Below are positions 1-9,078 of a stretch of DNA of 64,000 bases, piece by piece. The position numbers were made by a program, and so were the translations under genes. The stretch lies in the NCBI RefSeq assembly GCF_024721315.2, contig NZ_JANFAK020000006.1:44460-108459 (forward strand), read 5' to 3'. Origin of the DNA: Streptomyces sp. Isolate_45. GTDB taxonomy: Bacteria; Actinomycetota; Actinomycetes; Streptomycetales; Streptomycetaceae. The notes under the pieces are model-generated. The model had not been told where the DNA came from, did not search any database, and was given only the letters and a program-made list of their open reading frames with translations. Numbering within the stretch: the first letter of the stretch is position 1; each line of letters opens with the position of its first letter.

Positions 1-179
1 CTGGGCGTGTCTTCAAGGGCATGCGCATGGCCGGTCGTATGGGTAACGAGCGCGTCACCACCCAGAACCTGACCATCCACGCGGTTGACGCGGAGAAGGG
101 TCTGCTCCTCATCAAGGGTGCGGTCCCCGGTCCGAACGGCGGCCTCGTCCTGGTCCGTACCGCGGCCAAGGGGGCTTGA
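1..179 (+). CDS. rplC: 50S ribosomal protein L3 (uL3), 3' end only
   Basis: Last 58 codons of the gene for L3, an early 23S rRNA assembly protein that reaches toward the peptidyl transferase centre. The frame opens at base 3 and ends at the TGA 177-179. The visible part has the conserved L3 tail with [17 protein letters not shown] and the closing [11 protein letters not shown] segment. The stop is 4 bp before the rplD start, as in other S10 operons; rpsJ and the first two thirds of rplC lie outside the window. The family is certain; the true start cannot be seen. Confidence 0.95.
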
Positions 180-183
180 GGTA

Positions 184-843
184 ATGAGCACCATTGACAT
201 CCTTTCGCCGGCAGGCGACAAGGCCGGTACCGTCGAGCTCCCCGCGGAGATCTTCGACGCGAAGACCAGCGTTCCGCTGATCCACCAGGTCGTTGTCGCT
301 CAGCTGGCTGCTGCCCGTCAGGGCACGCACAAGACCAAGCGTCGTGGCGAAGTCCGTGGTGGTGGCCGCAAGCCGTACCGCCAGAAGGGCACCGGCCGCG
401 CTCGCCAGGGTTCCACCCGCGCTCCGCAGTTCGTCGGCGGTGGCGTCGTCCACGGCCCGCAGCCGCGTGACTACTCCCAGCGGACCCCGAAGAAGATGAA
501 GGCCGCCGCCCTCCGCGGTGCCCTCTCGGACCGTGCGCGTCACTCCCGCATCCACGTCGTCACCGGCGTGGTCGAGGGTGCCGCCTCCACGAAGGCCGCC
601 AAGACGCTGTTCGGCAAGATCTCGGAGCGCAAGAACCTGCTCCTGGTCGTCGACCGCGCCGACGAGGCCGCGTGGCTGTCCGCCCGCAACCTGCCCCAGG
701 TTCACATCCTGGAGCCGGGCCAGCTGAACACGTACGACGTGATCGTCTCTGACGACGTGGTCTTCACTCAGGCCGCTTTCGAGTCCTTCGTGTCTGGCGC
801 GCCTTCTGGCCGGAACGATGAGACCGAAGGGAGCGACGCCTGA
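184..843 (+). CDS. rplD: 50S ribosomal protein L4 (uL4)
   Basis: Protein of 219 aa that binds 23S rRNA domain I; its long loop helps form the constriction of the peptide exit tunnel. The loop is visible around residues 45-95 as a basic segment with [20 protein letters not shown] and GRARQG, followed by the [13 protein letters not shown] run typical of L4. The start is the ATG at 184, four bases after rplC ends; longer in-frame extension upstream would lie inside rplC. Its stop overlaps the rplW start, which suggests translational coupling. In E. coli L4 also represses its operon; nothing here shows whether that holds in this organism. Confidence 0.97.
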   Translation: MSTIDILSPAGDKAGTVELPAEIFDAKTSVPLIHQVVVAQLAAARQGTHKTKRRGEVRGGGRKPYRQKGTGRARQGSTRAPQFVGGGVVHGPQPRDYSQRTPKKMKAAALRGALSDRARHSRIHVVTGVVEGAASTKAAKTLFGKISERKNLLLVVDRADEAAWLSARNLPQVHILEPGQLNTYDVIVSDDVVFTQAAFESFVSGAPSGRNDETEGSDA

Positions 844-1166
844 TGTCCGAGGCGACCGTTACCAGCAAGACTTTCAACGACCCGCGCGACCTGCTGATCA
901 AGCCTGTCGTGTCGGAGAAGAGCTACGCGCTGCTGGACGAGAACAAGTACACGTTCATCGTCGCGCCCGGCTCCAACAAGACCCAGATCAAGCAGGCCGT
1001 GGAAGCGGTCTTCGGGGTCAAGGTCACCGGGGTCAACACGATCAACCGTCAGGGTAAGCGCAAGCGCACCAAGACCGGTTTCGGCAAGCGCGCTGACACC
1101 AAGCGCGCCATCGTGACCCTCGCTGAGGGCGACCGAATCGACATCTTCGGCGGCCAGGCCTCCTAA
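843..1166 (+). CDS. rplW: 50S ribosomal protein L23 (uL23)
   Basis: Protein of 107 aa that sits at the tunnel exit, where trigger factor and the signal recognition particle dock. It has the L23 opening [16 protein letters not shown], the middle element [17 protein letters not shown] and the tail loop [19 protein letters not shown] that contacts rRNA. The ATG at 843 overlaps the rplD stop (TGATG). A 39-bp gap then leads to rplB. Length and motifs match the family throughout. Confidence 0.97.
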   Translation: MSEATVTSKTFNDPRDLLIKPVVSEKSYALLDENKYTFIVAPGSNKTQIKQAVEAVFGVKVTGVNTINRQGKRKRTKTGFGKRADTKRAIVTLAEGDRIDIFGGQAS

Positions 1167-1205
1167 CGGAGGTCTAGTCGTCCGGAATCGGACGAGGACT
1201 GAGAA

Positions 1206-2042
1206 ATGGGTATCCGCAAGTACAAGCCGACGACCCCGGGCCGTCGTGGCTCCAGCGTCGCCGACTTTGTCGAGATCACGCGGTCCACGCCGGAGAAGTC
1301 GCTGGTTCGCCCGCTGCACAGCAAGGGCGGCCGTAACAACACCGGTCGGATCACTGTTCGCCACCAGGGTGGCGGTCACAAGCGCGCCTACCGCGTGATC
1401 GACTTCCGTCGTCACGACAAGGACGGCGTGCCGGCCAAGGTCGCGCACATCGAGTACGACCCCAACCGCACCGCGCGCATCGCGCTGCTGCACTACGCCG
1501 ACGGCGAGAAGCGCTACATCATCGCGCCGCGCGGTCTGCAGCAGGGCGACCGGATTGAGAACGGCCCCACGGCCGACATCAAGCCGGGCAACAACCTGGC
1601 TCTGCGCAACATCCCGGTTGGTACGACCATCCACGCCATCGAGCTGCGTCCCGGCGGCGGTGCGAAGTTCGCCCGCTCCGCCGGTGCGTCCGTGCAGCTG
1701 CTTGCGAAGGAGGGCGTCATGGCCCACCTCCGCATGCCGTCCGGCGAGATCCGTCTCGTCGACGCCCGCTGCCGCGCCACGGTCGGCGAGGTCGGCAACG
1801 CCGAGCAGTCGAACATCAACTGGGGCAAGGCCGGCCGTATGCGCTGGAAGGGCGTTCGCCCGTCCGTCCGCGGTGTCGCGATGAACCCGGTTGACCACCC
1901 GCACGGTGGTGGTGAGGGCAAGACCAGTGGTGGTCGCCACCCGGTCTCCCCGTGGGGTCAGAAGGAGGGTCGTACTCGCTCGCCGAAGAAGGCTTCGAGC
2001 AAGTACATCGTCCGCCGCCGCAAGACGAACAAGAAGCGCTAG
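1206..2042 (+). CDS. rplB: 50S ribosomal protein L2 (uL2)
   Basis: Protein of 278 aa, the usual bacterial length, needed to join the ribosomal subunits and placed next to the peptidyl transferase centre. The N-terminal OB fold and the KOW-like second domain are present. Near the C terminus is the signature [20 protein letters not shown], whose histidine corresponds to the functionally important His of E. coli L2, and the protein ends in a very basic [14 protein letters not shown] tail. The start follows a GAGGACTGAGAA sequence that serves as a Shine-Dalgarno site. Confidence 0.98.
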   Translation: MGIRKYKPTTPGRRGSSVADFVEITRSTPEKSLVRPLHSKGGRNNTGRITVRHQGGGHKRAYRVIDFRRHDKDGVPAKVAHIEYDPNRTARIALLHYADGEKRYIIAPRGLQQGDRIENGPTADIKPGNNLALRNIPVGTTIHAIELRPGGGAKFARSAGASVQLLAKEGVMAHLRMPSGEIRLVDARCRATVGEVGNAEQSNINWGKAGRMRWKGVRPSVRGVAMNPVDHPHGGGEGKTSGGRHPVSPWGQKEGRTRSPKKASSKYIVRRRKTNKKR

Positions 2043-2054
2043 GAGCGGGTTTAG

Positions 2055-2336
2055 ATGCCGCGCAGTCTCAAGAAGGGGCCCTTCGTCGACGACCACCTCG
2101 TAAAGAAGGTGGACGTCCAGAACGAAGCCGGCACCAAGAACGTCATCAAGACCTGGTCCCGTCGCTCGATGATCATCCCCAGCATGCTGGGTCACACCAT
2201 CGCGGTGCACAACGGCAAGACCCACGTCCCGGTGTTCGTCACCGAGTCGATGGTCGGCCACAAGCTCGGCGAGTTCTCGCCGACTCGCACCTTCCGCGGC
2301 CACGTCAAGGACGACCGGAAGTCGAAGCGCCGCTAA
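2055..2336 (+). CDS. rpsS: 30S ribosomal protein S19 (uS19)
   Basis: Protein of 93 aa in the head of the small subunit, where it pairs with S13 close to the A-site tRNA. The sequence opens with [15 protein letters not shown], a near-invariant S19 start, and contains [19 protein letters not shown] and the closing [21 protein letters not shown] sequence lies just before the ATG. Twelve bases separate it from rplB. Confidence 0.98.
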   Translation: MPRSLKKGPFVDDHLVKKVDVQNEAGTKNVIKTWSRRSMIIPSMLGHTIAVHNGKTHVPVFVTESMVGHKLGEFSPTRTFRGHVKDDRKSKRR

Positions 2337-2379
2337 AGGCGGGGTGGTTACGACTATGACTTACACCGAAGGGACAACC

Positions 2380-2727
2380 ATGGAAGCCAGGGCCCAGGCG
2401 CGGTACATCCGCGTCACGCCCATGAAGGCCCGCCGAGTGGTGGACCTTATCCGTGGCATGGATGCCACGGAGGCTCAGGCGGTCCTGCGTTTCGCCCCGC
2501 AGGCCGCGAGCGTGCCGGTTGGCAAGGTGCTCGACAGCGCCATCGCCAACGCCGCACACAACTACAACCACCCGGACGCCTCCACGCTGGTCATCAGCGA
2601 GGCGTACGTGGACGAGGGCCCGACCCTGAAGCGGTTCCGTCCGCGTGCCCAGGGCCGTGCCTACCGGATCCGCAAGCGGACCAGCCACATCACCGTGGTC
2701 GTCAGCAGCAAGGAAGGTTCCCGGTAA
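2380..2727 (+). CDS. rplV: 50S ribosomal protein L22 (uL22)
   Basis: Protein of 115 aa whose extended beta-hairpin lines the exit tunnel opposite L4. I set the start at the ATG at 2380, giving [18 protein letters not shown], because a GAAGGGA ribosome binding site lies about six bases upstream and the length matches the family. The frame stays open to 2344, but the extra 12 residues are not L22-like and lack a well-placed binding site. The hairpin segment [20 protein letters not shown] is present. The stop overlaps the rpsC start by one base. Confidence 0.95.
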   Translation: MEARAQARYIRVTPMKARRVVDLIRGMDATEAQAVLRFAPQAASVPVGKVLDSAIANAAHNYNHPDASTLVISEAYVDEGPTLKRFRPRAQGRAYRIRKRTSHITVVVSSKEGSR

Positions 2728-3569
2728 TGGGCCAGAAGGTAAACCCGCACGGGTTCCGGCTCGGCATCACCACCGACTTCAAGTCGCGTTGGTACGCCGA
2801 CAAGCTGTACAAGGACTACGTCAAGGAAGACGTCGCCATCCGCAGGATGATGACGTCCGGCATGGAGCGCGCCGGCATCTCGAAGGTTGAGATCGAGCGC
2901 ACCCGTGACCGCGTGCGTGTGGACATCCACACCGCTCGTCCGGGCATCGTCATCGGTCGCCGTGGCGCCGAGGCCGACCGCATCCGCGGTGACCTCGAGA
3001 AGCTCACGGGCAAGCAGGTCCAGCTGAACATCCTCGAGGTCAAGAACCCCGAGCTCGACGCTCAGCTGGTTGCCCAGGCCGTTGCCGAGCAGCTCTCCTC
3101 CCGCGTCTCCTTCCGTCGCGCCATGCGTAAGAGCATGCAGGGCACGATGAAGGCCGGCGCCAAGGGCATCAAGATCCAGTGTGGCGGTCGCCTCGGCGGC
3201 GCCGAGATGTCCCGCTCCGAGTTCTACCGCGAGGGTCGTGTGCCGCTGCACACGCTGCGCGCGAACGTGGACTACGGCTTCTTCGAGGCCAAGACCACCT
3301 TCGGCCGTATCGGTGTGAAGGTCTGGATCTACAAGGGCGACGTCAAGAACATCGCCGAGGTTCGCGCCGAGAACGCTGCGGCCCGTGCGGGTAACCGCCC
3401 GGCCCGTGGTGCTCAGGGCGCTGGCGACCGTCCCGCCGGCCGTGGTGGCCGTGGTGGCGAGCGCGGCGGCCGTGGTGGCCGCAAGCCGCAGCAGGCTGCT
3501 GGTGCCGAGGCCCCCAAGGCCGACGCTCCCGCCGCCGCTCCGGCCGAGAGCACCGGAACGGAGGCCTGA
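2727..3569 (+). CDS. rpsC: 30S ribosomal protein S3 (uS3) with C-terminal extension
   Basis: S3 forms part of the mRNA entry pore on the solvent side of the 30S head. Residues 1-210 contain a type II KH domain with its loop [15 protein letters not shown] and the C-terminal domain with [16 protein letters not shown]. At 280 aa it is longer than the E. coli protein (233 aa): from about residue 215 it continues as a low-complexity tail rich in Gly, Arg, Ala and Pro with repeated GRGG units. Such tails are common in actinobacterial S3. The ATG overlaps the rplV stop (TAATG). Confidence 0.97.
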   Translation: MGQKVNPHGFRLGITTDFKSRWYADKLYKDYVKEDVAIRRMMTSGMERAGISKVEIERTRDRVRVDIHTARPGIVIGRRGAEADRIRGDLEKLTGKQVQLNILEVKNPELDAQLVAQAVAEQLSSRVSFRRAMRKSMQGTMKAGAKGIKIQCGGRLGGAEMSRSEFYREGRVPLHTLRANVDYGFFEAKTTFGRIGVKVWIYKGDVKNIAEVRAENAAARAGNRPARGAQGAGDRPAGRGGRGGERGGRGGRKPQQAAGAEAPKADAPAAAPAESTGTEA

Positions 3570-3574
3570 CCGAC

Positions 3575-3994
3575 ATGCTGATCCCTCGTAGGGTCAAGCA
3601 CCGCAAGCAGCACCACCCGAAGCGCCGCGGTATGGCCAAGGGCGGTACTGAGGTCTCGTTCGGCGAGTACGGCATCCAGGCGCTGACCCCGGCGTACGTG
3701 ACGAACCGCCAGATCGAGGCGGCTCGTATCGCGATGACCCGCCACATCAAGCGTGGCGGCAAGGTCTGGATCAACATTTACCCGGACCGCCCGCTCACCA
3801 AGAAGCCTGCCGAGACCCGCATGGGTTCCGGTAAGGGTTCTCCCGAGTGGTGGATCGCGAACGTGCACCCGGGCCGGGTCATGTTCGAGCTGTCCTACCC
3901 GAACGAGAAGATTGCTCGTGAGGCGCTCACCCGCGCTGCTCACAAGCTTCCGATGAAGTGCCGGATTGTTCGGCGCGAGGCAGGTGAGTCGTGA
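3575..3994 (+). CDS. rplP: 50S ribosomal protein L16 (uL16)
   Basis: Protein of 139 aa that organises the A-site region of the large subunit and contacts tRNA elbows. It starts [19 protein letters not shown], a standard L16 opening, and contains the A-site-facing segments [20 protein letters not shown] and [16 protein letters not shown]. The TGA stop overlaps the ATG of rpmC (TGATG), a coupling arrangement that recurs through this operon. Confidence 0.98.
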   Translation: MLIPRRVKHRKQHHPKRRGMAKGGTEVSFGEYGIQALTPAYVTNRQIEAARIAMTRHIKRGGKVWINIYPDRPLTKKPAETRMGSGKGSPEWWIANVHPGRVMFELSYPNEKIAREALTRAAHKLPMKCRIVRREAGES

Positions 3995-4218
3995 TGGCGA
4001 CGGGAACCAAGGCGTCCGAGCTGCGTGAGCTCGGCAACGAGGAGCTCGTTGGCAAGCTGCGCGAGGCCAAGGAGGAGCTGTTCAAGCTCCGCTTCCAGGC
4101 GGCCACGGGTCAGCTGGAGAACAACGGCCGGCTCAAGTCCGTCCGTAAGGACATCGCTCGCATCTACACCCTGATGCACGAGCGTGAGCTCGGTATCGAG
4201 ACGGTGGAGAGCGCCTGA
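3994..4218 (+). CDS. rpmC: 50S ribosomal protein L29 (uL29)
   Basis: Small protein of 74 aa that packs beside L23 at the exit of the nascent chain. It is predicted to be a two-helix coiled coil, with the heptad-rich [20 protein letters not shown] and the L29 signature [18 protein letters not shown] chose the ATG at 3994; a GTG directly before it (3991) would add one methionine and is equally open, but the ATG overlaps the rplP stop as neighbouring starts do. The stop overlaps the rpsQ start. Confidence 0.96.
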   Translation: MATGTKASELRELGNEELVGKLREAKEELFKLRFQAATGQLENNGRLKSVRKDIARIYTLMHERELGIETVESA

Positions 4219-4502
4219 TGAGCGAGAAGAACGTGACTGAGACCACCGAGCAGCGCGGTTTCCGCAAGACCCGTGAGGGTCTGGTCGTCAGCGACAAGAT
4301 GGACAAGACCGTCGTCGTCGCTGTCGAGGACCGCGTCAAGCACGCGCTGTACGGCAAGGTCATCCGCCGTACCAACAAGCTCAAGGCTCACGACGAGCAG
4401 AACGCTGCCGGCGTCGGCGACCGCGTCCTCATCATGGAGACGCGTCCGCTGTCGGCGAGCAAGCGCTGGCGCATCGTCGAGATCCTCGAGAAGGCCAAGT
4501 AA
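4218..4502 (+). CDS. rpsQ: 30S ribosomal protein S17 (uS17)
   Basis: Protein of 94 aa with an OB fold that binds 16S rRNA early in 30S assembly. Family motifs are [20 protein letters not shown] near residue 15 and [20 protein letters not shown] near the C terminus. A short acidic leader of about 13 residues precedes the conserved core. It is the last gene before the 109-bp structured gap that separates it from rplN, so it may be the end of one transcriptional segment. Confidence 0.98.
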   Translation: MSEKNVTETTEQRGFRKTREGLVVSDKMDKTVVVAVEDRVKHALYGKVIRRTNKLKAHDEQNAAGVGDRVLIMETRPLSASKRWRIVEILEKAK

Positions 4503-4506
4503 TCAG

Positions 4507-4526
4507 TCCGGGGGGTTTCCCCCGGA
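4507..4526 (+). terminator. Perfect 8-bp hairpin just after rpsQ
   Basis: Four bases after the rpsQ stop the sequence forms an uninterrupted 8-bp stem (TCCGGGGG pairing with CCCCCGGA) with a GTTT loop, followed by TTCGTTC. It could end or pause part of the transcription, or act as an RNA end after processing. A full terminator is unlikely to be efficient because rplN and later essential genes follow without an obvious strong promoter. Confidence 0.55.
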
Positions 4527-4543
4527 TTCGTTCCGCCAGGCTC

Positions 4544-4582
4544 GGTGGGGGCGAGCGCTCTTCGGAGCGTGAAGCCCCCGCC
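4544..4582 (+). promoter_or_regulatory. Long UUCG-capped hairpin upstream of rplN
   Basis: The arms GGTGGGGGC (4544-4552) and GCCCCCGCC (4574-4582) pair, and inside them a second helix GCGCTC/GAGCGT is closed by a TTCG tetraloop. This stable stem lies 30 bp before the rplN GTG and right after the rpsQ hairpin. UUCG loops are typical of selected, functional RNA hairpins. Candidate roles are attenuation, binding of a ribosomal protein, or setting an mRNA end; none can be chosen from sequence alone. Confidence 0.5.
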
Positions 4583-4611
4583 GGGAACCGGCAGACAAAC
4601 AGGAGATACAC

Positions 4612-4980
4612 GTGATCCAGCAGGAGTCGCGACTGCGTGTCGCCGACAACACTGGTGCCAAGGAGATCCTTTGCATCCGTGTTCTCGGTGGCTCCGGTCG
4701 CCGCTACGCGGGCGTCGGTGACGTCATCGTCGCCACCGTCAAGGACGCGATCCCCGGCGGCAACGTGAAGAAGGGTGACGTCGTCAAGGCTGTCATCGTT
4801 CGCACCGTCAAGGAGCGCCGCCGCCAGGACGGCTCGTACATCCGCTTCGACGAGAACGCCGCCGTCATTCTGAAGAACGACGGCGACCCTCGCGGCACCC
4901 GTATCTTCGGCCCCGTCGGCCGTGAGCTGCGCGAGAAGAAGTTCATGAAGATCATCTCGCTCGCGCCGGAGGTGCTGTAA
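4612..4980 (+). CDS. rplN: 50S ribosomal protein L14 (uL14)
   Basis: Protein of 122 aa that lies at the subunit interface and forms an intersubunit bridge; it is also the docking point of the silencing factor RsfS. The sequence [18 protein letters not shown] and the pair [17 protein letters not shown] and [20 protein letters not shown] are diagnostic. The start is GTG, with AGGAGA about six bases upstream. It follows the structured gap after rpsQ and so heads the second half of the operon. Confidence 0.98.
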   Translation: MIQQESRLRVADNTGAKEILCIRVLGGSGRRYAGVGDVIVATVKDAIPGGNVKKGDVVKAVIVRTVKERRRQDGSYIRFDENAAVILKNDGDPRGTRIFGPVGRELREKKFMKIISLAPEVL

Positions 4981-4982
4981 GC

Positions 4983-5294
4983 ATGAAGATCAAGAAGGGC
5001 GACCTGGTACAGGTCATCACCGGTAAGGACAAGGGCAAGCAGGGCAAGGTCATCGTCGCCTTCCCCGCTGACAACCGTGTCCTGGTCGAGGGTGTCAACC
5101 GGGTCAAGAAGCACACCAAGGCTGCGCAGAACCAGGCCGGCGGCATCGTCATCACCGAGGCCCCGGTCCACGTGAGCAACGTTCAGCTGGTTGTGGAGAA
5201 GGACGGCAAGAAGGTCGTCACCCGCGTCGGCTACCGCTTCGACGACGAGGGCAACAAGATCCGCGTTGCCAAGCGGACGGGTGAGGACATCTGA
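4983..5294 (+). CDS. rplX: 50S ribosomal protein L24 (uL24)
   Basis: Protein of 103 aa that starts 50S assembly by binding the 5' end of 23S rRNA. It carries the KOW motif near the N terminus ([20 protein letters not shown]) and the segment [15 protein letters not shown] typical of bacterial L24. The ATG starts two bases after the rplN stop. The TGA overlaps the next ATG (TGATG). Confidence 0.98.
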   Translation: MKIKKGDLVQVITGKDKGKQGKVIVAFPADNRVLVEGVNRVKKHTKAAQNQAGGIVITEAPVHVSNVQLVVEKDGKKVVTRVGYRFDDEGNKIRVAKRTGEDI

Positions 5295-5845
5295 TGGCTA
5301 CCACTCCGCGTCTCAAGACGAAGTACCGCGAGGACATCGCGGGCAAGCTGCGTGAGGAGTTCTCCTACGAGAACGTCATGCAGATCCCCGGCCTCGTGAA
5401 GATCGTGGTCAACATGGGTGTGGGCGACGCCGCCCGCGACTCCAAGCTGATCGACGGCGCCATCAAGGACCTGACGACGATCACCGGTCAGAAGCCGGCC
5501 GTCACGAAGGCCCGGAAGTCCATCGCGCAGTTCAAGCTGCGTGAGGGTCAGCCGATCGGCTGCCACGTCACCCTCCGTGGTGACCGCATGTGGGAGTTCC
5601 TGGACCGTACGCTGTCGCTCGCGCTGCCGCGTATCCGTGACTTCCGTGGTCTGTCGCCGAAGCAGTTCGACGGCCGTGGCAACTACACCTTCGGTCTCAC
5701 GGAGCAGGTCATGTTCCACGAGATCGACCAGGACAAGATCGACCGTACCCGGGGTATGGACATCACCGTGGTCACCACGGCGACCAACGACGCTGAGGGC
5801 CGCGCGCTCCTTCGTCACCTCGGCTTCCCCTTCAAGGAGGCGTAA
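5294..5845 (+). CDS. rplE: 50S ribosomal protein L5 (uL5)
   Basis: Protein of 183 aa in the central protuberance, where with L18 it binds 5S rRNA and contacts P-site tRNA. Hallmarks are [15 protein letters not shown] near residue 36, [19 protein letters not shown] near residue 70 and FPFKEA at the C terminus. Overlap with rplX by one base supports co-translation. It is a few residues longer than the E. coli protein at the N terminus. Confidence 0.98.
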   Translation: MATTPRLKTKYREDIAGKLREEFSYENVMQIPGLVKIVVNMGVGDAARDSKLIDGAIKDLTTITGQKPAVTKARKSIAQFKLREGQPIGCHVTLRGDRMWEFLDRTLSLALPRIRDFRGLSPKQFDGRGNYTFGLTEQVMFHEIDQDKIDRTRGMDITVVTTATNDAEGRALLRHLGFPFKEA

Positions 5846-5850
5846 GCGAG

Positions 5851-6036
5851 ATGGCGAAGAAGGCTCTCATCGCGAAGGCTGCCCGCAAGCCCAAGTTCGG
5901 TGTGCGTGCGTACACCCGCTGCCAGCGCTGCGGTCGCCCCCACTCCGTGTACCGCAAGTTCGGCCTGTGCCGCGTGTGCCTTCGTGAGATGGCTCACCGT
6001 GGCGAGCTGCCGGGCGTGACCAAGAGCTCCTGGTAA
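5851..6036 (+). CDS. rpsN: 30S ribosomal protein S14, zinc type (uS14, type Z)
   Basis: Short form of S14, 61 aa, in the head of the small subunit. Two CxxC pairs (Cys24/Cys27 and Cys40/Cys43) form a zinc ribbon, so this is the zinc-containing paralogue. Streptomyces genomes usually also encode a longer zinc-free S14 elsewhere under Zur control; that is family knowledge and not visible here. The ATG follows an AAGGAGG sequence inside the end of rplE, and a 223-bp gap follows. Confidence 0.97.
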   Translation: MAKKALIAKAARKPKFGVRAYTRCQRCGRPHSVYRKFGLCRVCLREMAHRGELPGVTKSSW

Positions 6037-6094
6037 CTCCCTCTCGTCCGTAAGGACTTGAGAAGTACCAGGCACTCTCGGTAAGCATCTGGTC

Positions 6095-6145
6095 GGCGGA
6101 TGCCCACCCGCGCATGCCTTAGGCTTGTGTGGTTGGGCGTCCGCC
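6095..6145 (+). promoter_or_regulatory. Large hairpin in the rpsN-rpsH gap
   Basis: In the 223-bp gap the arms GGCGGATGCCCA (6095-6106) and TGGGCGTCCGCC (6134-6145) form a 12-bp stem with one G-U pair. The enclosed bases can extend it with CGCATGCC against GGCTTGTG (one mismatch). No gene fits in the gap. The structure sits about 115 bp before rpsH. It may mark an internal promoter leader, an attenuation site or a processing site. Confidence 0.5.
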
Positions 6146-6259
6146 GCTCATAACGACTTACTACGCCGTAGGTCCCCGCGCCGCACCCGTCCCGCCTCTG
6201 AGTGGGGAGAGGGATGGCGCATACAGGAAACCCCGGCGAGAGAGGCCGAAGGCCACTTC

Positions 6260-6658
6260 ATGACCATGACTGACCCGATCGCAGACATGCTCACGCGTCT
6301 GCGTAACGCTAACTCGGCGTACCACGACACCGTCGTGATGCCGCACAGCAAGATCAAGTCGCACATCGCAGAGATCCTCAAGCAGGAGGGTTTCATCACC
6401 GGCTGGAAGGTCGAGGACGCCGAGGTCGGCAAGAACCTCGTCCTCGAGCTGAAGTTCGGGCCGAACCGCGAGCGCTCCATTGCGGGCATCAAGCGGATCT
6501 CGAAGCCCGGTCTGCGCGTGTACGCGAAGTCCACCAACCTGCCGAAGGTGCTCGGCGGCCTGGGCGTGGCGATCATCTCCACGTCCCACGGTCTCCTCAC
6601 CGGCCAGCAGGCAGGCAAGAAGGGCGTAGGTGGGGAAGTCCTCGCCTACGTCTGGTAG
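6260..6658 (+). CDS. rpsH: 30S ribosomal protein S8 (uS8)
   Basis: Protein of 132 aa that binds the central domain of 16S rRNA and is needed for 30S platform assembly. I set the start at the ATG at 6260 ([20 protein letters not shown]), which matches the family; the frame is open to 6125 but the added sequence is not S8-like. The C-terminal signature [20 protein letters not shown] is intact. Twenty bases separate it from rplF. In E. coli S8 represses the spc operon by binding mRNA; whether the rpsN-rpsH leader here plays that part is unknown. Confidence 0.97.
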   Translation: MTMTDPIADMLTRLRNANSAYHDTVVMPHSKIKSHIAEILKQEGFITGWKVEDAEVGKNLVLELKFGPNRERSIAGIKRISKPGLRVYAKSTNLPKVLGGLGVAIISTSHGLLTGQQAGKKGVGGEVLAYVW

Positions 6659-6678
6659 TCGGGAACGGAGGAAAAGCA

Positions 6679-7218
6679 ATGTCGCGAATCGGCAAGCTCC
6701 CCATCCAGGTTCCCGCCGGTGTGGACGTCACCATCGACGGCCAGACGGTCGCAGTGAAGGGCCCCAAGGGCACCCTCGCGCACACCGTCAAGGCGCCGAT
6801 CGAGATCGTCAAGGGTGAGGACGGCGTTCTGAACGTCACCCGCCCCAACGACGAGCGTCAGAACAAGGCCCTGCACGGCCTGTCCCGCACGCTGGTGGCG
6901 AACATGATCACCGGCGTGACCACGGGATACGTCAAGGCTCTCGAGATCAGCGGTGTCGGTTACCGCGTCGCCGCGAAGGGCTCCAACCTGGAGTTCCAGC
7001 TTGGTTACAGCCACCCGATCCTGATCGAGGCGCCCGAGGGCATCTCCTTCAAGGTCGAGTCGCCCACCAAGTTCTCGGTCGAGGGCATCGACAAGCAGAA
7101 GGTCGGCGAGGTCGCCGCCAACATCCGCAAGCTGCGGAAGCCCGACCCGTACAAGGCCAAGGGTGTCAAGTACGCCGGCGAAGTCATCCGCCGCAAGGTC
7201 GGAAAGGCTGGTAAGTAG
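6679..7218 (+). CDS. rplF: 50S ribosomal protein L6 (uL6)
   Basis: Protein of 179 aa with two related domains, placed near the factor-binding site next to the sarcin-ricin loop. It has [17 protein letters not shown] at the N terminus and the L6 signature near the C terminus, [18 protein letters not shown]. The start follows GGAACGGAGGAAAAGCA, a strong ribosome binding site. Two bases separate its stop from the rplR start. Confidence 0.98.
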   Translation: MSRIGKLPIQVPAGVDVTIDGQTVAVKGPKGTLAHTVKAPIEIVKGEDGVLNVTRPNDERQNKALHGLSRTLVANMITGVTTGYVKALEISGVGYRVAAKGSNLEFQLGYSHPILIEAPEGISFKVESPTKFSVEGIDKQKVGEVAANIRKLRKPDPYKAKGVKYAGEVIRRKVGKAGK

Positions 7219-7220
7219 CC

Positions 7221-7604
7221 ATGGCATACGGTGTGAAGATCGCCAAGGGCGACGCGTACAAGCGCGCTGCCAAGGCTCGCCGCCACATCCGCATTCGCAA
7301 GAACGTGTCGGGTACGGCGGAGCGTCCGCGCCTCGTCGTGACGCGTTCCAACCGCAACATCGTTGCTCAGGTCATCGACGACCTCCAGGGTCACACCCTG
7401 GCGTCCGCGTCGACCCTGGACACCTCGATCCGCGGTGGCGAAGGCGACAAGAGCGCCCAGGCCCAGGCCGTCGGCGCGCTCGTGGCCGAGCGTGCGAAGG
7501 CTGCCGGCGTGGAGACCGTTGTCTTCGACCGCGGTGGCAACCGATACGCCGGGCGCATTGCCGCTCTGGCTGACGCCGCCCGCGAAGCCGGGCTGAAGTT
7601 CTAA
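7221..7604 (+). CDS. rplR: 50S ribosomal protein L18 (uL18)
   Basis: Protein of 127 aa that binds 5S rRNA together with L5 in the central protuberance. It has the basic N-terminal region [20 protein letters not shown], the core [15 protein letters not shown], and the closing [21 protein letters not shown] 45-bp gap leads to rpsE, where an AGAGAGAGGTAA sequence supplies the next ribosome binding site. Confidence 0.98.
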   Translation: MAYGVKIAKGDAYKRAAKARRHIRIRKNVSGTAERPRLVVTRSNRNIVAQVIDDLQGHTLASASTLDTSIRGGEGDKSAQAQAVGALVAERAKAAGVETVVFDRGGNRYAGRIAALADAAREAGLKF

Positions 7605-7649
7605 GCCCCGGTTCCGGGACTCACGGACGTAACAGAGAGAGGTAATCCA

Positions 7650-8252
7650 ATGGCTGGACCCCAGCGCCGCGGAAGCGGTGCCGGTGGCGGCGAGCGGCGG
7701 GACCGGAAGGGTCGCGACGGTGGCCCTGCCGCCGAGAAGACCGCTTACGTTGAGCGCGTTGTCGCGATCAACCGCGTCGCCAAGGTTGTCAAGGGTGGTC
7801 GCCGCTTCAGCTTCACCGCGCTGGTCGTGGTGGGCGACGGTGACGGCACTGTAGGTGTCGGTTACGGCAAGGCCAAGGAAGTTCCCGCGGCCATCGCCAA
7901 GGGTGTCGAGGAAGCCAAGAAGTCCTTCTTCAAGGTTCCGCGCATCCAGGGCACCATCCCTCACCCGATCACGGGCGAGCGTGCCGCGGGCGTCGTGCTC
8001 CTGAAGCCGGCTTCCCCCGGTACCGGTGTTATCGCCGGTGGTCCGGTGCGCGCCGTTCTGGAGTGCGCCGGCGTTCACGACATCCTGTCGAAGTCGCTCG
8101 GCTCTTCGAACGCGATCAACATCGTGCACGCGACCGTGGCGGCCCTCAAGGGCCTGCAGCGTCCCGAGGAGATCGCGGCTCGCCGTGGTCTGCCCCTCGA
8201 GGACGTCGCCCCCGCGGCTCTGCTTCGTGCACGTGCCGGGGCGGGTGCGTAA
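7650..8252 (+). CDS. rpsE: 30S ribosomal protein S5 (uS5)
   Basis: Protein of 200 aa that lies at the mRNA entry site and affects decoding accuracy. The double-stranded RNA-binding domain (about residues 31-95) includes [20 protein letters not shown] and the core [20 protein letters not shown]; the C-terminal domain has the loop [20 protein letters not shown]. It carries a Gly/Arg-rich N-terminal extension of about 30 residues absent from the E. coli protein and usual in actinobacteria. The TAA overlaps the rpmD ATG. Confidence 0.98.
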   Translation: MAGPQRRGSGAGGGERRDRKGRDGGPAAEKTAYVERVVAINRVAKVVKGGRRFSFTALVVVGDGDGTVGVGYGKAKEVPAAIAKGVEEAKKSFFKVPRIQGTIPHPITGERAAGVVLLKPASPGTGVIAGGPVRAVLECAGVHDILSKSLGSSNAINIVHATVAALKGLQRPEEIAARRGLPLEDVAPAALLRARAGAGA

Positions 8253-8434
8253 TGGCTCGCCTCAAGATCACGCAGACGAAGTCGTACATCGGCAGCAAGC
8301 AGAACCACCGCGACACTCTGCGTTCGCTCGGGCTCAAGCGCCTGAACGACGTGGTCGTCAAGGAGGACCGCCCCGAGTTCCGCGGAATGGTGCAGACCGT
8401 CCGCCACCTCGTGACGGTTGAGGAGGTTGACTAA
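8252..8434 (+). CDS. rpmD: 50S ribosomal protein L30 (uL30)
   Basis: Small protein of 60 aa that contacts domain II of 23S rRNA and is not essential in all bacteria. The L30 signature [20 protein letters not shown] starts at residue 4, and [10 protein letters not shown] plus [11 protein letters not shown] complete the compact fold. The start is the ATG at 8252, overlapping the rpsE stop; the open frame further upstream lies inside rpsE and is not real. A GAGGAGGTTG sequence near its end serves as the binding site for rplO. Confidence 0.97.
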   Translation: MARLKITQTKSYIGSKQNHRDTLRSLGLKRLNDVVVKEDRPEFRGMVQTVRHLVTVEEVD

Positions 8435-8435
8435 C

Positions 8436-8891
8436 ATGGCTGAGAACAGCCCGCTGAAGGCCCACAACCTCCGTCCCGCCCCCGGCGCCAAGACCGCGAA
8501 GACCCGTGTCGGTCGTGGTGAGGCGTCGAAGGGTAAGACGGCCGGTCGTGGTACGAAGGGCCAGAAGGCCCGTTACCAGATCCCGCAGCGCTTCGAGGGC
8601 GGGCAGATGCCCCTCCACATGCGTCTGCCGAAGCTCAAGGGCTTCAAGAACCCGTTCCGCACCGAGTTCCAGGTCGTGAACCTGGACAAGCTCGGCGCTC
8701 TCTACCCCGAGGGTGGAGAAGTCACGGTGGCCGACCTGGTCGCCAAGGGCGCGGTTCGCAAGAACAGCCTCGTCAAGGTCCTGGGCCAGGGCGAGCTCTC
8801 CGTGGCGCTGCAGGTTTCGGTTGACGCCGTTTCCGCCTCCGCCAAGGAGAAGATCGCTGCTGCCGGCGGCACCGTCACCGAGCTCGTCTAA
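8436..8891 (+). CDS. rplO: 50S ribosomal protein L15 (uL15)
   Basis: Protein of 151 aa, a late 50S assembly protein that reaches deep into the large subunit with a long basic N-terminal arm: [20 protein letters not shown] followed by [10 protein letters not shown]. The C-terminal globular domain holds [21 protein letters not shown] start at the ATG at 8436, one base after the rpmD stop. A terminator-like hairpin lies about 30 bp after the stop, marking the end of the spc segment before secY. Confidence 0.97.
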   Translation: MAENSPLKAHNLRPAPGAKTAKTRVGRGEASKGKTAGRGTKGQKARYQIPQRFEGGQMPLHMRLPKLKGFKNPFRTEFQVVNLDKLGALYPEGGEVTVADLVAKGAVRKNSLVKVLGQGELSVALQVSVDAVSASAKEKIAAAGGTVTELV

Positions 8892-8921
8892 GACAAAACT
8901 CAGTGACAAATAGCTAGAAAC

Positions 8922-8961
8922 CCGACCGGGGATGCCTCACATATGGGGCATCCCCGGTTGG
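8922..8961 (+). terminator. Terminator-like hairpin between rplO and secY
   Basis: A 15-bp stem with one G-U pair, arms 8922-8936 and 8947-8961 (core ACCGGGGATGCC with GGCATCCCCGGT), and a 10-base loop. The loop-side flank is followed by TCGTTCC rather than a T-run, as is usual for Streptomyces terminators. It suggests that secY, adk and map have their own promoter in the next 115 bp. Confidence 0.75.
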
Positions 8962-9078
8962 TCGTTCCACGGGGGGCGCAGTCGCCGGTAAGGTGGCCTG
9001 CACCTTTGCTTGTACGTATTCGTCGATCCCTCAGACCGTCACCTCTGACGCAGTAGCGCGGGGGTCGCAGGAGGCACC

